Shown here: positions 53,501 to 61,773 of the stretch, piece by piece | Numbering within the stretch: position 1 is the stretch's first letter | How the letters are laid out: each line of letters begins with the position of its first letter | NCBI GenBank assembly: GCA_910585595.1 | Contig: CAJUET010000013.1 | Coordinates: forward strand, 1 to 61,777 | Length of the DNA stretch: 61,777 bases | DNA from: an uncultured Christensenella sp. | GTDB taxonomy: Bacteria > Bacillota > Clostridia > Christensenellales > Borkfalkiaceae | Reading direction: 5' to 3' | Notes under the pieces: model-generated | Databases searched by the model: none | What the model was told of the DNA's origin: nothing | What the model saw: the letters and a program-made list of their open reading frames with translations, nothing else | Program-made: the position numbers and the translations under genes

Positions 53501-56500
53501 TCTGCTTTTGCAAGGTTACAGCCCATAAACGCTCTATCGTTGATAAACTTGACGTTCTCAAGGTTGATTTCCGTAAGATTATAACAGCCGTAGAATGCGC
53601 CGACGCCGATCGTAGTCAGAGTGGAAGGCAGCGTGACCTTTTTGAGCGCAGTCAGGTTTGCAAAGGCATACGGTTCGATCGTGGTCACACCCTCGGGAAT
53701 CACGATCTCTTCGATCGTATCTTCGCCGATATACGTTTGCTTGGTGTAATAAGGATCTTCCTCGCTGATCTCGTCGCCCGCGCTAAGATCTTTCTCTACG
53801 AAATCGTAGTTGGAAAACGCATACGCCTGAATCGTCGTAAAACCGCGGTCATCCGGAATCACGACCTTGCCGCCAAGCCCTTTGTAAGAGACGAGATACA
53901 TACCGCTCGCCGTATACGGGTCTTTGACCGTTATATTCACCGTTCCTACCAAGTAGGAAGTCTTTTTGGGAACTCCCCCGTCATAATATACGACTTCTGC
54001 ATTTACGCTGATCGCGGCGCTGCCCTTGGAGAGCGCAACAATCTGTCCTTTTTCGTTGACGGACGCTATTTCCGGTCTCGACGACGTGTACTTGAGCGTC
54101 TTATTGCTGCCGACGGAGAAATACGTTTGAACGTCGCAGATAAGGTTCACCGTCTCGGACGGATACATAGAAAGATTGTAGTCTTTTTCGAAGAAGTAGG
54201 TTCCGCCCGTAAGTCCGATATCCCTGTCCGCGGGAGAGACCTCATAGAACGCCTTTACCGTTTCGTACTTTGCGATTTCCGCCTTATAGACCATGGGCGG
54301 ATCGTATTTCTTGTAATCGGAATCCTGCGCGCCGCAAACGTAAATATCGACGCTCGCCGTCATTTCCTTTCCGTCTTTATTTTTACCCGTTGCGGTAACG
54401 GTTGCCCTCTGTGTAGATCCCGAGGTTTTTGCGATCGCAGTCTGGTTGACGATCTCTACAATGTTCGTGTTGCTCGATTTAAAATCAAGCACTTGCGCCC
54501 AGGTGGTCGCGGGGAAGATATTCAGCTTGGTCGTAAGATCCAAGGTTTCGTTGGGACTAAGCCTGATCTCCTCTTCGTCAAAGTTCATTGCAAGAACTTC
54601 GTCCGGAAGTCTGATCTCGTAAGTCGCCGAATTCATTGCATAGTCGTAGCACGTCGCAGTGAAGCTGTTATAATTATCGACGGCGGAAATGGTTCCGTCG
54701 GAATTGAATTTGATCCCTCTTGATTCTTTGATGAGTTTCACATAATCGGTGAGTTCTAACGTCACCTTCGACGTGGAGTTATACGAAGAATATACGGGAG
54801 TCATGTACTTACCGAACGAATCCATCATAAACGGCTGGGAAGAGTCGCCCGAATCGATGATCCGACCGAATTGCACAGACATTGCATAATGGTTATCGTA
54901 GATATTCAGATCCGCATAGAGGCGGTTCTTTTTCGTCGACTGATCGTACTCCGTTCTGTAATCTACGCTCGTGACGACAGGCGCCTCGAAGTCGATATAG
55001 AGCGGGAACGTGAATGTGTTCCTTTTATTCTTTTGATCTTCCTTACTGCCGTAATCGATATACGTTTCGACTGTTACGGTATATTTGGTGTTATTTTTCA
55101 GATTATGTTCGGCAACGGAGAAGTCGACATCCATGTTCGACTGATAAATCGTAATTCCGCTCGTAGAGGACTTGCGCTGATTTCTGTCTTCCTTCTCCCA
55201 AATCACCTCGCCCGTGGAATCCTCCGTGATCGTGAGCTTCCATTCTTTAACGTTTCTCAAAAGACCCGCCGCGATCGATTTGATACTGTGGACCGACGAA
55301 GCTTCGCCGTCCTGGTAGTTTGAGAGTGCAATGTGCTCTTTGTTTGCGGCAATCGGCGTAGCCGAAGGATTCTGCGTGAAGATATACGTTCCGAGCGGAA
55401 CGATATAGTCGCTGTAATAACCGCCGATGACGCGCGTCGCGTAGGCGTCCGCCATAAGCTTATCCTTGTTGTCGATCCCTTGGTTGAGTTCGTCGGCGTT
55501 GGTATCGTAATACTCCTCGTCGAAAATAGGCGCTTCCGTCCAATCGCCGTAGAACGCGAGGAAGGGCACGTTCATATTCAACTTCGTGCTGTCCGCCGCC
55601 TTTAAAGTGATATAGCCCTCGACGTACATACCGTTTTCGAAGGAATCGTTCAAATATGCTTTATCCGCTTCGGAAAGCGTAATTTTAACCGTGATTTTCG
55701 TACTGCTCTTTGCGCCGACCGTTACGTAATCGCCGCTCTTCGTTGCGCCGCCGCTTACACTTACGATTTCGGTCTTGGGATTGAGGGCGTAACCGTCCGT
55801 CGTCACCGTCGTCTCGCCGTGATCCGTATAGGAAGTGCTGACACCCTCCGTCAGAACAATGCTGCCAACGTTGTAAGACAGAGACTTATCCGATATATTT
55901 TTGATATCGAAAGTCATCTCGTAAACGCCCGTTTTGTTCTTATCGTCGCCGAGTTCGAGCTTGCTTTTATCCATCTCCACGCCGTTTTGATAGGTGGCGA
56001 TATACGCTTCTGCAGTCGTTGCCTTTCCGATATTGACAAGTCCCGCGCCCTGCTTTCTGACCGCGTAAGCAAGTCCGTTCTTGTTGCGCACGATGTCCGC
56101 CGTGGACATTGCAAGCTGATTGACGCGCTTTGTAACCTCGACCGGGCTCAAATTGCCGAATATGTCCGTGTTATCCTTGACGAATTGGCGGATGAGCGCC
56201 GCCGCGCCCGCCATGTTGGGCGAAGCCATGGAAGTACCCGAAAGTCTGTCGTAAGACTGACCGGGGATCGCCGATAAAATTTCGCCGCCGTGCGCGGTGA
56301 TCTCGGGCTTAATGCGCAAGTCGGAAGTGGGACCCCACGAAGAGAAGTCCGACATAAAAGGACCCGCGACTTGGCTCTTACTGATTTTAAGTATACCCGT
56401 TTTATGCGCCGCAAGCTTTTCGCCCAGATCCTGCGTAAGAGAGCATACCGCGCCGTCTACCGCGCCGACCTGCATGGAGATCGCACCGGATACGTTATTA

Positions 56501-58098
56501 TAAATGATAATGCCCGCCGCTTTCATAATGCGAAGCGCAATATCCACTTTTTCTTCGAAGTTCGTTTCACCGCGCTTTACAAGCACGATTTTTCCTCTGT
56601 AGTATTCTCTGTCCTCGGTATAGTCGGAACGTCTGCCCACGCCGGCGATCGTAACGTATTCGAAGTCCTGACTTTGCTTATCGCCGAGAATATCGTTGAC
56701 GAAATTCTTTGTCTTTGCCGAAGAAGTAGCCGCTTCGGTGAAATATATGATTTCGCCGTTAAAGAGGAAGTACGGCGTTTTAACACCGCCGACGGAGGCA
56801 ACGGAGAGCGCGGACTCAAAGGTGGACGGCGAACCGACGATACCCGAATCGGGGTTGGAAGTCAAGGGGTTGCTGCCGTTCTTATCCGAACCGGTCACCG
56901 CGTTATTTTCGTTACCCGCCGCAGTGATGAGCGAAATACCGTTTTCTTTGATATTGCTATAAATCTTCTGCATTTTCTCATCGTCGTCCTGCGTGGTAAA
57001 ACCTGCGGGAGAGCCGAGAGACATATTGATAACGTCTACGCCGAGCGTGACGCAATCTTCGAGCGCGGCAAGAATCCACGAGGTTCTTGCGCCCGAATCT
57101 TTGTCGGAGAACACCTTCATGATCGCAAGCTGCGCGTTCGGCGCAACGCCCGTGATCGTATCGTCTTTGCCTGCAATAACGCCCGCAACGTGCGTGCCGT
57201 GCTCGGAACTGAGCGGGAACACGTCCGCGTCCTTATCCGCATAGTCGTATGCAAAAGGAACTTTTCTGCTGACATATACGTCCTCGCCTTTCAGATTCAC
57301 CGTCGTGTTTGCCGCCGTAAGGCGCGGTCTGCCGTTATTGTCCGTTGCGTTTACCGCTTCTATAACCGTGTCGAGCGTGAACGCGTCGTCCTCCTCGTCA
57401 GCCTCAAAGTTTGAAACGCTGAACGCCGTGTGCGTGTAGTCGAGACCAGTATCGAGTACGGCAACGACCACGCCGTCGCCCTGATACTCGCACGAACTGC
57501 TGTCAAAGATACCCGTATCGTATACATCGACCTCGTTCGTTACGACCTCCGCCTCTGCGGGCGCGTAAACTTCGCCGACCATCGTAGTCGCACTGCCGCG
57601 GACTGCATCCGCAAGTTTATAATAATCTTTTGCCCTTAAAATGACTTCGAAACCGCTGATCAGGTGCTCGTAATTGTTCCCCACTTTATAGGAAATCTTC
57701 GTCCTGTCGAGCGTTCTTTTCAGATCGTCGCTTGCCGCTTTGTTCTTCTTGGCAATTTTCTTCGCAGAAGCGGTTTCGAGATAATCGGAAAATTCCCCTT
57801 TCCTGCCCGACTCCAAATATGCGTCGAAAGTAGACTTCGTATTAAGGGAGAGAATGACCGAAATCTCTTGATTGCTGTCGATATTATCGCTCAAACGGGT
57901 CACGATGTCGCTATCTAAGAAATCCGACGTACGTTTGTCGATAGAAGCGTTTACACGGGTAATGTCGTCCGTCTTTGCAACAGATGCCCCCTTTCCGCCG
58001 TTCGCGCTTGCAAGCGCAGCCGCAGCAATGCTCGCCGAGAAGCACGCCGCAAGTCCGACGGAAACGAAACTTAATGTTGTCTTTTTGAATTTTACCAT
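50533..58098 (-). CDS. Giant cell-surface subtilase with BspA-type leucine-rich repeats
   Basis: A 2521-residue secreted protease. Signal peptide 1-33, then a propeptide-like region (about 50-180). Subtilisin catalytic residues are intact: Asp216 in VLDTGLD, His300 in SSEHGTHVAG, Asn396 in AAGNENN, Ser623 in SGTSMASP. A PA domain (about 480-570) is inserted before the Ser. Fn3-like and Ig-like modules follow (to about 1400). About 25-30 BspA-type LRR repeats lie at 1400-2270. A hydrophobic helix (about 2464-2490) and a very acidic tail end it. It probably digests extracellular proteins and feeds the Opp importer in the same operon. Perfect promoter upstream. Confidence 0.95.
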   Translation of the reverse strand: MVKFKKTTLSFVSVGLAACFSASIAAAALASANGGKGASVAKTDDITRVNASIDKRTSDFLDSDIVTRLSDNIDSNQEISVILSLNTKSTFDAYLESGRKGEFSDYLETASAKKIAKKNKAASDDLKRTLDRTKISYKVGNNYEHLISGFEVILRAKDYYKLADAVRGSATTMVGEVYAPAEAEVVTNEVDVYDTGIFDSSSCEYQGDGVVVAVLDTGLDYTHTAFSVSNFEADEEDDAFTLDTVIEAVNATDNNGRPRLTAANTTVNLKGEDVYVSRKVPFAYDYADKDADVFPLSSEHGTHVAGVIAGKDDTITGVAPNAQLAIMKVFSDKDSGARTSWILAALEDCVTLGVDVINMSLGSPAGFTTQDDDEKMQKIYSNIKENGISLITAAGNENNAVTGSDKNGSNPLTSNPDSGIVGSPSTFESALSVASVGGVKTPYFLFNGEIIYFTEAATSSAKTKNFVNDILGDKQSQDFEYVTIAGVGRRSDYTEDREYYRGKIVLVKRGETNFEEKVDIALRIMKAAGIIIYNNVSGAISMQVGAVDGAVCSLTQDLGEKLAAHKTGILKISKSQVAGPFMSDFSSWGPTSDLRIKPEITAHGGEILSAIPGQSYDRLSGTSMASPNMAGAAALIRQFVKDNTDIFGNLSPVEVTKRVNQLAMSTADIVRNKNGLAYAVRKQGAGLVNIGKATTAEAYIATYQNGVEMDKSKLELGDDKNKTGVYEMTFDIKNISDKSLSYNVGSIVLTEGVSTSYTDHGETTVTTDGYALNPKTEIVSVSGGATKSGDYVTVGAKSSTKITVKITLSEADKAYLNDSFENGMYVEGYITLKAADSTKLNMNVPFLAFYGDWTEAPIFDEEYYDTNADELNQGIDNKDKLMADAYATRVIGGYYSDYIVPLGTYIFTQNPSATPIAANKEHIALSNYQDGEASSVHSIKSIAAGLLRNVKEWKLTITEDSTGEVIWEKEDRNQRKSSTSGITIYQSNMDVDFSVAEHNLKNNTKYTVTVETYIDYGSKEDQKNKRNTFTFPLYIDFEAPVVTSVDYRTEYDQSTKKNRLYADLNIYDNHYAMSVQFGRIIDSGDSSQPFMMDSFGKYMTPVYSSYNSTSKVTLELTDYVKLIKESRGIKFNSDGTISAVDNYNSFTATCYDYAMNSATYEIRLPDEVLAMNFDEEEIRLSPNETLDLTTKLNIFPATTWAQVLDFKSSNTNIVEIVNQTAIAKTSGSTQRATVTATGKNKDGKEMTASVDIYVCGAQDSDYKKYDPPMVYKAEIAKYETVKAFYEVSPADRDIGLTGGTYFFEKDYNLSMYPSETVNLICDVQTYFSVGSNKTLKYTSSRPEIASVNEKGQIVALSKGSAAISVNAEVVYYDGGVPKKTSYLVGTVNITVKDPYTASGMYLVSYKGLGGKVVIPDDRGFTTIQAYAFSNYDFVEKDLSAGDEISEEDPYYTKQTYIGEDTIEEIVIPEGVTTIEPYAFANLTALKKVTLPSTLTTIGVGAFYGCYNLTEINLENVKFINDRAFMGCNLAKAEFNEIIAIGSYAFAYLQITSVSGAYGRFTELNLPASAQSIDSGAFYGCLELRTVNFASDDVKIKLGEYVFRKCSKLTKIKINAVVIPTGAFFECKELSDVTLGKDVSVFGEEAFAGTKVSSFKLAEGSALTTNNGGKYVYNNGVLVLVAPVLDSKVLVLDDMVSVARGAFAGNASIESVSSNSVTSIEPYAFADCPNLKTIDFPNLKTIGAWAFAGSGITELTVKDGVTIGECAFYNCQKLAKVVIGDNVTIGNSAFMMLWTDHTFWNNPYFETLNEYYDKYEYTAGDGANKKVLVYYSYKFAKTVHTVLTDLTIGNNVTIGDFAFQNAAKLEKFILGTGAKIGMNAFYDATGLEIDLSEVVEIGDGAFSGSRDIDVWEFTVPGSTQKYYREAYEWVDAGNGQVRAVDNLYSYFAPSIKAKAESADRIADLSKVTSLGEGAFAFNQSLTGVILPQGLTEIPAYAFVQCRNLESAAIPDSVTSIGEYAFFRCGSLRASSTADTLYIPAGVTSVGEYAFGNTNVNIRLDSNLLEYVGEGAFGNSMISAVSFAKDAVIGESAFYNCDALGGEEALAPNAVKGLDQVAKIGAWAFAGTSIAAADLSGATEIGDFAFAQSDVATVTFSKSLDKIGENPFAGCPIESFAKTVRVVVDDKFPDYTVEKEIDTYDVNESKTIKVINNVLYRVVPKGLQLVCYPGMAKATAYTVEENTVRIGAAAFYKSLLVNVTLPRSLKAIGDQAFFLCGNLTTVIFNSLQAPILEEQYDPSYVSDENLPLSGNHNGEEGLGISKYYMWNASGYDPAFYYGANFIYYIGRMNPDLVMISPVNGTGYNSFIFEQYFGTFIDGSTAITDDTLRVIAMIEKLKSGSEITLDDKAEVEAARRAYEALSGLDQKALVSNYSKLTSAEDTIAYLESKVDPGEPDVPPTNGNNGSVNALGIAGFTVAGVLLIALAVFAAYVFLGKKKAKTAESDGKDTSDEDGASDGKDNDEE

Positions 58099-58254
58099 AA
58101 TGTTACCTTTATATAATAAACTTTTTATCCTGTAATCTATTTCCTAATATGCCTTATAATTAGGAATAGGGAATTTTACCGTTATTATACGGACGGGCTT
58201 TTTTGCCACCTTATATTATTGAGTTTACAAAATGAGCATTTTACCAATATTGCA
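58099..58254 (-). promoter_or_regulatory. Long 5' leader of the subtilase-Opp operon
   Basis: About 155 nt from the predicted start of transcription to the ATG. CTATTCCTAAT pairs with ATTAGGAAATAG (near 58137-58170), and a smaller GGC-A6-GCC hairpin is present. A second TATAAT at 58185-58190 is without a good -35. AAAGG is 7 bp before the ATG. The structured leader could be a regulatory site, but no riboswitch class is recognised. Confidence 0.45.
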
Positions 58255-58260
58255 ACTTAT

Positions 58261-58289
58261 ATTATACGAATAAACTTTTTTACTGTCAA
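58261..58289 (-). promoter_or_regulatory. Consensus promoter of the subtilase-Opp operon
   Basis: Minus strand TTGACA (58284-58289), 17 bp, TATAAT (58261-58266), both perfect. Probably the main start of a transcript of about 17 kb that ends at 40877-40909. Confidence 0.9.
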
Positions 58290-58451
58290 ACATAAACGAC
58301 GGCGAATTCGACTAAAACTATAAAAAAAACAATGATTAAGCAAAAAAAGTATAAGCAAAACTTATATTTACAAGCATTTTGTCGCATTTTTATTCATTTT
58401 ACCTACAAAAAGTTTATATATAAGCCCCCTGACCGCCTTATGAGCGACAAA

Positions 58452-58484
58452 AAAACTGCCGTGCAAATTTCTCACGGCAGTTTT
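58452..58484. terminator. Orphan terminator
   Basis: AAAACTGCCGTG and CACGGCAGTTTT form a 12-bp stem with a nine-base loop. On the minus strand it runs into seven T, on the plus into four. No gene on either strand clearly ends here, so it may mark a lost gene or a small RNA. Between 58290 and 58450 the sequence is AT-rich with no gene. Confidence 0.75.
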
Positions 58485-58491
58485 AAATTGA

Positions 58492-58728
58492 TTCCTATTT
58501 TTACCAGATAAAAATATCGTTCAGCGTAAGCGTTCCCTCAAAGCCTGGTTTACGGAAAAGTCTTTCCGCTACTTCAGCTCCCCCTTAAAAAACGCCGTGC
58601 TCTGCGAAGTAAACATGACGGGTCACGAAAAAATCACCGAACACTATTCCAAGGAACAGGAGAGCTATCATAATTATCTGCTCAATTACATACTGTCGCG
58701 ATGCAGACGCAATTATGACAACCAGTAA
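58492..58728 (+). other. Possible gene remnant upstream of the HExxH pseudogene
   Basis: A 78-codon open frame without a usable start codon. It begins right after an in-frame TGA and ends 17 bp before the next gene's ATG. The predicted peptide is basic (QRKRSLKAWF, ILSRCRRNYDNQ) and looks like the tail of a real protein. It could be a partner gene of the adjacent pseudogene. No family can be named and it may be chance. Confidence 0.3.
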
Positions 58729-58745
58729 TTTATGCGGAGGATTAT

Positions 58746-59450
58746 ATGATTCAGCAAATTATGTAATTTCAGACCGAAGGCGAATCGGCATTTTGGTCGG
58801 AATCATTATAACATTTCTATCCGCAACTTGATAAAAAATACGCCGCTAGCCTATCCTTTTAACGGAAGAACTATATTGAGCGTATTTTACGGACTGTTTA
58901 CATCGGGTTGGAGAATAATATTAATGGAAAGACAGCGCTGCACACTCAATACTGGGCAGTATGCAAAGGACAAATTACAGATGCTTTCAATATTGATTGC
59001 ACCAACTTATTTAACGATTTGCGATGCAATGTAAGCATAAAAATCTGTCCTCGCTTTTTAAAGGAACAGTATTTTGATGTGTTCTATCTTAACAGCGAAA
59101 GAGGTGCAATAGGCGCAAGTATCCACGAGCTTGTACACTTTGTTTGGTTCTATGTATGGAATCAACTGTTCAGAGATAATTACGATGAATATGAGCGTCC
59201 GTCTTTGAAATGGATATTGAGTGAAATGGTTGTCGAATCGGTAATGAAGGACTCTCGGCTCAGCACTATTAACCCATACTTCCCCGGAGAGCGTGATAGT
59301 TGTTTATCCTTATTTCTTTGATATGGAGGCGGACGGTGTTCTGATTCTTGATACTCTGGATAAAATACAAAGCATTCAAGATTTTATGCTGAATAGTTAT
59401 TCCTATTGTCAAGAGCACGAGACGGAAATCAGAAATAACAATTTCTCGCA
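58746..59450 (+). pseudogene. Decayed HExxH-motif protein (putative metallopeptidase family)
   Basis: GGAGG precedes an ATG at 58746. The same frame runs to about 59303 but is broken by TAA at 58764, 58809 and 58860. The readable part includes SIHELVHFVWFYVWN, a zinc-peptidase-like HExxH followed by a conserved DEYERPSLKWILSEMVVE. Near 59303 one base seems lost and the frame resumes as YPYFFDMEADGVLILDTLDK to about 59440. Related full-length proteins of unknown function are, from memory, found in Clostridia. It ends at a terminator (59451-59493). All three stops are at places where Gln (CAA) would fit. Confidence 0.8.
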
Positions 59451-59493
59451 AAGAACCGTACCGTGCGTAGTTCCGCTCGGTACGGTTCTTTTT
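59451..59493 (+). terminator. Terminator after the pseudogene
   Basis: AAGAACCGTACCG (59451-59463) pairs with CGGTACGGTTCTT (59478-59490) and is followed by more T. It is oriented for the plus strand and lies between the convergent pseudogene and tilS. Confidence 0.85.
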
Positions 59494-59522
59494 GATGTAA
59501 TATTTGAATCATTTTTCGTTTT

Positions 59523-60797
59523 CTATATTCTTTCCGACGCAAAATATATCCGCCGCGTCGTATTTTGCGTGACCTTAATACGATCGGAAATCTCTACGCC
59601 GAACACCGCATACACAGTGTTCCCTTTTGCAATAAGCGGGATCTCGGCGCCGATCCGGGCGGGGATCTTTTTATCCGTCAAAAATTTTTTCAACGATTTT
59701 TCTCTCCCGCCGAAAGGCGTAAATCTGTCGCCCTCCCGCCGCGTTCTGATCACGCATCCCGCAGGAATCCCGTTAAAATCCGCATAGAGCGCGCCGTGCT
59801 CTTCCCTTTGCCCGATCCTCACCCGAAATTTACCCGCTTCGAATACCCCCTCCGAAAAGGGAAGTTCCTCCGTGAATCGCCCGCATTGCTTTAAAAATAC
59901 GATTTCGTTTTTCTCTTTTACAGCTTCGATTCCGGAAAAGCAGACCTTTTTTCCACTCTGCAAAACTTGCAGTTTTTCGATCTCGCAAAGAAGCCGCTCG
60001 CCGTAATCGCGTCCGCCGAGTTCGGAAATCGCTCTGACCGCTGCCCGCATAAAGAGCGGACGGGACAAGTCCGCGGAAATGAAAATTTCTCCCTGTCCGC
60101 GCCTTATCGCACGATCTGCAAGCGATTGCAAATATGCGTCGTCCTCCCCTGCCCGCCGTGCAAACTCCGCGATATGCGCTCCCGCGCCGTGCACGATATT
60201 TTCAAGTGCAGGCAAAACATTTTTTCTGATCGCGTTGCGACTGTACTTTTCGTCGCCGTTCGTTTCGTCGGTCATAAAGGAGATTCCGCGCTCATGAAGA
60301 TAACCCAATATCTCCTCTTTGGAGACGCCGAGAAAGGGACGGACGATGCCGTCGCGCTCCCTGATTGCCTCGATGCCCGAAAGCGACGTTCCGCGCGCAA
60401 GGCGGAATAAAACCGTCTCCGCAAGGTCTCCCCCGTGGTGCGCCGTTGCAACAAAATCCGCTTTTCCTTCATTTAAGATTTTTTCAAAACATTCATAGCG
60501 GAACGCACGCCCCTCTTCTTCCAAACCCCTTTGCGAAACACTCGCCCGCGCGGGAACGTCGGCGGAAAAGATGTAAAGCGGAATCCCACGCTCCGCGCAG
60601 AATACTTTTATGAATTCGAGGTCGCGTAAGGACTCTTCGCCGCGAATCCCGTGTTCGCAGGTGATCGCGGAGAGCGCGATTTCATAAGCGCTTGCGTTCT
60701 CGTAAAAAATTTGCAACAGGCATATGGAATCCGCGCCACCTGAAACGGCGACCGCCACGCGCCTACCCCGATATTTTTCTAAAAATTCCAAGTTCAC
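59523..60797 (-). CDS. tilS: tRNA(Ile)-lysidine synthetase
   Basis: A 424-residue enzyme that joins lysine to the wobble cytidine of tRNA-Ile(CAT) so that it reads AUA. The PP-loop SGGADS is at 19-24. The N-terminal ATPase domain, the middle TilS domain and the C-terminal TilS_C domain (ending near FGVEISDRIKV) are present; length is normal. The start is a GTG at 60797 without a Shine-Dalgarno. The promoter -10 ends 6 bp upstream, so the mRNA appears leaderless. Confidence 0.95.
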   Translation of the reverse strand: MNLEFLEKYRGRRVAVAVSGGADSICLLQIFYENASAYEIALSAITCEHGIRGEESLRDLEFIKVFCAERGIPLYIFSADVPARASVSQRGLEEEGRAFRYECFEKILNEGKADFVATAHHGGDLAETVLFRLARGTSLSGIEAIRERDGIVRPFLGVSKEEILGYLHERGISFMTDETNGDEKYSRNAIRKNVLPALENIVHGAGAHIAEFARRAGEDDAYLQSLADRAIRRGQGEIFISADLSRPLFMRAAVRAISELGGRDYGERLLCEIEKLQVLQSGKKVCFSGIEAVKEKNEIVFLKQCGRFTEELPFSEGVFEAGKFRVRIGQREEHGALYADFNGIPAGCVIRTRREGDRFTPFGGREKSLKKFLTDKKIPARIGAEIPLIAKGNTVYAVFGVEISDRIKVTQNTTRRIYFASERI

Positions 60798-60803
60798 GCT
60801 TTG

Positions 60804-60832
60804 AGTATACCACGAATAAAAATATTTTGCAA
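60804..60832 (-). promoter_or_regulatory. Promoter of tilS, apparently leaderless
   Basis: Minus strand TTGCAA (60827-60832), 17 bp, TATACT (60804-60809) with TGG upstream (extended -10). Transcription should begin on or beside the GTG start codon at 60797. Confidence 0.75.
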
Positions 60833-60881
60833 CGGAGCGTTTCCAAAAAGAAAATAATTTTAGGAATTACTTCAAAATCGG

Positions 60882-60910
60882 TTGACAAAAGCTGATAAGT
60901 CCGTTAAAAT
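60882..60910 (+). promoter_or_regulatory. Promoter of the tRNA operon
   Basis: TTGACA (60882-60887), 17 bp, TAAAAT (60905-60910), 33 bp before the first tRNA. It should drive all three tRNA genes. Confidence 0.85.
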
Positions 60911-60943
60911 AATAGAGCTATTCCGTTAGCGGGATATCTATAT

Positions 60944-61020
<77 letters not shown>

Positions 61021-61023
61021 TAT

Positions 61024-61100
61024 GGCGATGTAGCTTAGTTGGTTAGAGCGATCGGTTCATACCCGATAGGTCAGCGGTTCGACTCCACTCATCGCTACCA
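61024..61100 (+). tRNA. tRNA-Met elongator (CAT)
   Basis: 77 nt with encoded CCA. Loop TTCATAC gives anticodon CAT; the body resembles elongator tRNA-Met more than tRNA-Ile2. The acceptor begins GGCGATG against CATCGCT, with a G-U at the first pair. The T-stem AGCGG/CCACT has a C-A mismatch in the middle, which is unusual. Confidence 0.88.
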
Positions 61101-61128
61101 AAAAATTACGGCTATTCGCCGTTTATAA

Positions 61129-61203
61129 GGCCCGTTGGTCAAGAGGTTAAGACATCACCCTTTCACGGTGGTATCATGGGTTCGATTCCCGTACGGGTCA
61201 CCA
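61129..61203 (+). tRNA. tRNA-Glu (TTC)
   Basis: 75 nt with encoded CCA. Loop CTTTCAC gives anticodon TTC. Acceptor GGCCCGT pairs with ACGGGTC with G-U/A-U adjustments normal for Glu. A small hairpin (61109-61123) separates it from the previous tRNA. Confidence 0.95.
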
Positions 61204-61206
61204 CTT

Positions 61207-61258
61207 AAAACCTAAATCGAACCACTATTGAGTTAGTGGAAAACGATTTAGGTTTTTT
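61207..61258 (+). terminator. Terminator of the tRNA operon
   Basis: AAAACCTAAATCG pairs with CGATTTAGGTTTT; an inner CCACT/AGTGG stem extends it. Six T follow. It starts 3 bp after the Glu tRNA CCA. Confidence 0.9.
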
Positions 61259-61294
61259 GTTTCTTTCAAACTTATACCTATTAAGGAGTACATT

Positions 61295-61642
61295 ATGGAA
61301 AAATTTGATTTAACGAACGAATTAGCAGCACAAGATATGATTTGTCTTATTATGAAAGACAAAAACTTATCATTAGAACAAGCAATAAAATTTGCAATTT
61401 GCAGAACTATTTTTAAGCGAATTGACGAAACAGGTTGGGCAGGTATTGCATTAGACTTGTGGGGACATGCTGAATATGATAGAGAATGGGAAACATTAAG
61501 TAACCCTATCATAGAAATTGAATTAGATGACTTGCAAAGTAATTTAATAAAATTGGTAATGGCAAAATCAAAAGTTAACAAGGAAACAGCATTAGGCTAT
61601 TTTTTAATTTTTGTTATGGAAGAATTAGGCTATCATATATAA
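61295..61642 (+). CDS. AT-rich orphan protein next to tRNA genes
   Basis: A 115-residue acidic helical protein with no membrane segment and no recognised family. AAGGAG lies 7 bp before the ATG. Codon use is much more AT-rich than elsewhere in the window (for example AAA, TTA and ATA are common). Together with its place right after a tRNA operon, this points to acquired DNA. A possible role in defence or regulation is not supported by any motif seen. Confidence 0.8.
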   Translation: MEKFDLTNELAAQDMICLIMKDKNLSLEQAIKFAICRTIFKRIDETGWAGIALDLWGHAEYDREWETLSNPIIEIELDDLQSNLIKLVMAKSKVNKETALGYFLIFVMEELGYHI

Positions 61643-61686
61643 CTAAAAACGGCGGTTTATGCCGCGAAAGCCGCTTGACATGAGAA

Positions 61687-61773
61687 AGGCGTGCGGTAGG
61701 CTATTTGCCAACGGCAAACAAAAAGCCCCGCAGGGGCGGTACGTTTGGCTCTTTGCCTAAATACCGCACGCCT
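61687..61773. repeat. Inverted repeat at the right contig end
   Basis: AGGCGTGCGGTA (61687-61698) and TACCGCACGCCT (61762-61773) are a perfect 12-bp inverted repeat 63 bp apart. Inside are GGC/TTTGCC fragments and a GCCCC-GCA-GGGGC hairpin (61725-61737). It ends 4 bp before the contig stops, as is common where an assembler meets a multi-copy element. It may be a short mobile or repetitive element. Confidence 0.6.

Noticed and set aside
51300..53800. Repeated blocks that could look like a CRISPR array
   Set aside because: The repeats are diverged coding LRR units of variable length in frame, not identical short repeats with unique spacers.
59293..59787. A separate 164-codon plus-strand gene
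   Set aside because: Its first part is the frameshifted end of the HExxH pseudogene and the rest is antisense to tilS past a terminator.
61024..61100. tRNA-Ile2 (CAT) read by TilS
   Set aside because: The body and anticodon arm fit elongator tRNA-Met better, although tilS is nearby; identity rests on memory of known tRNAs.
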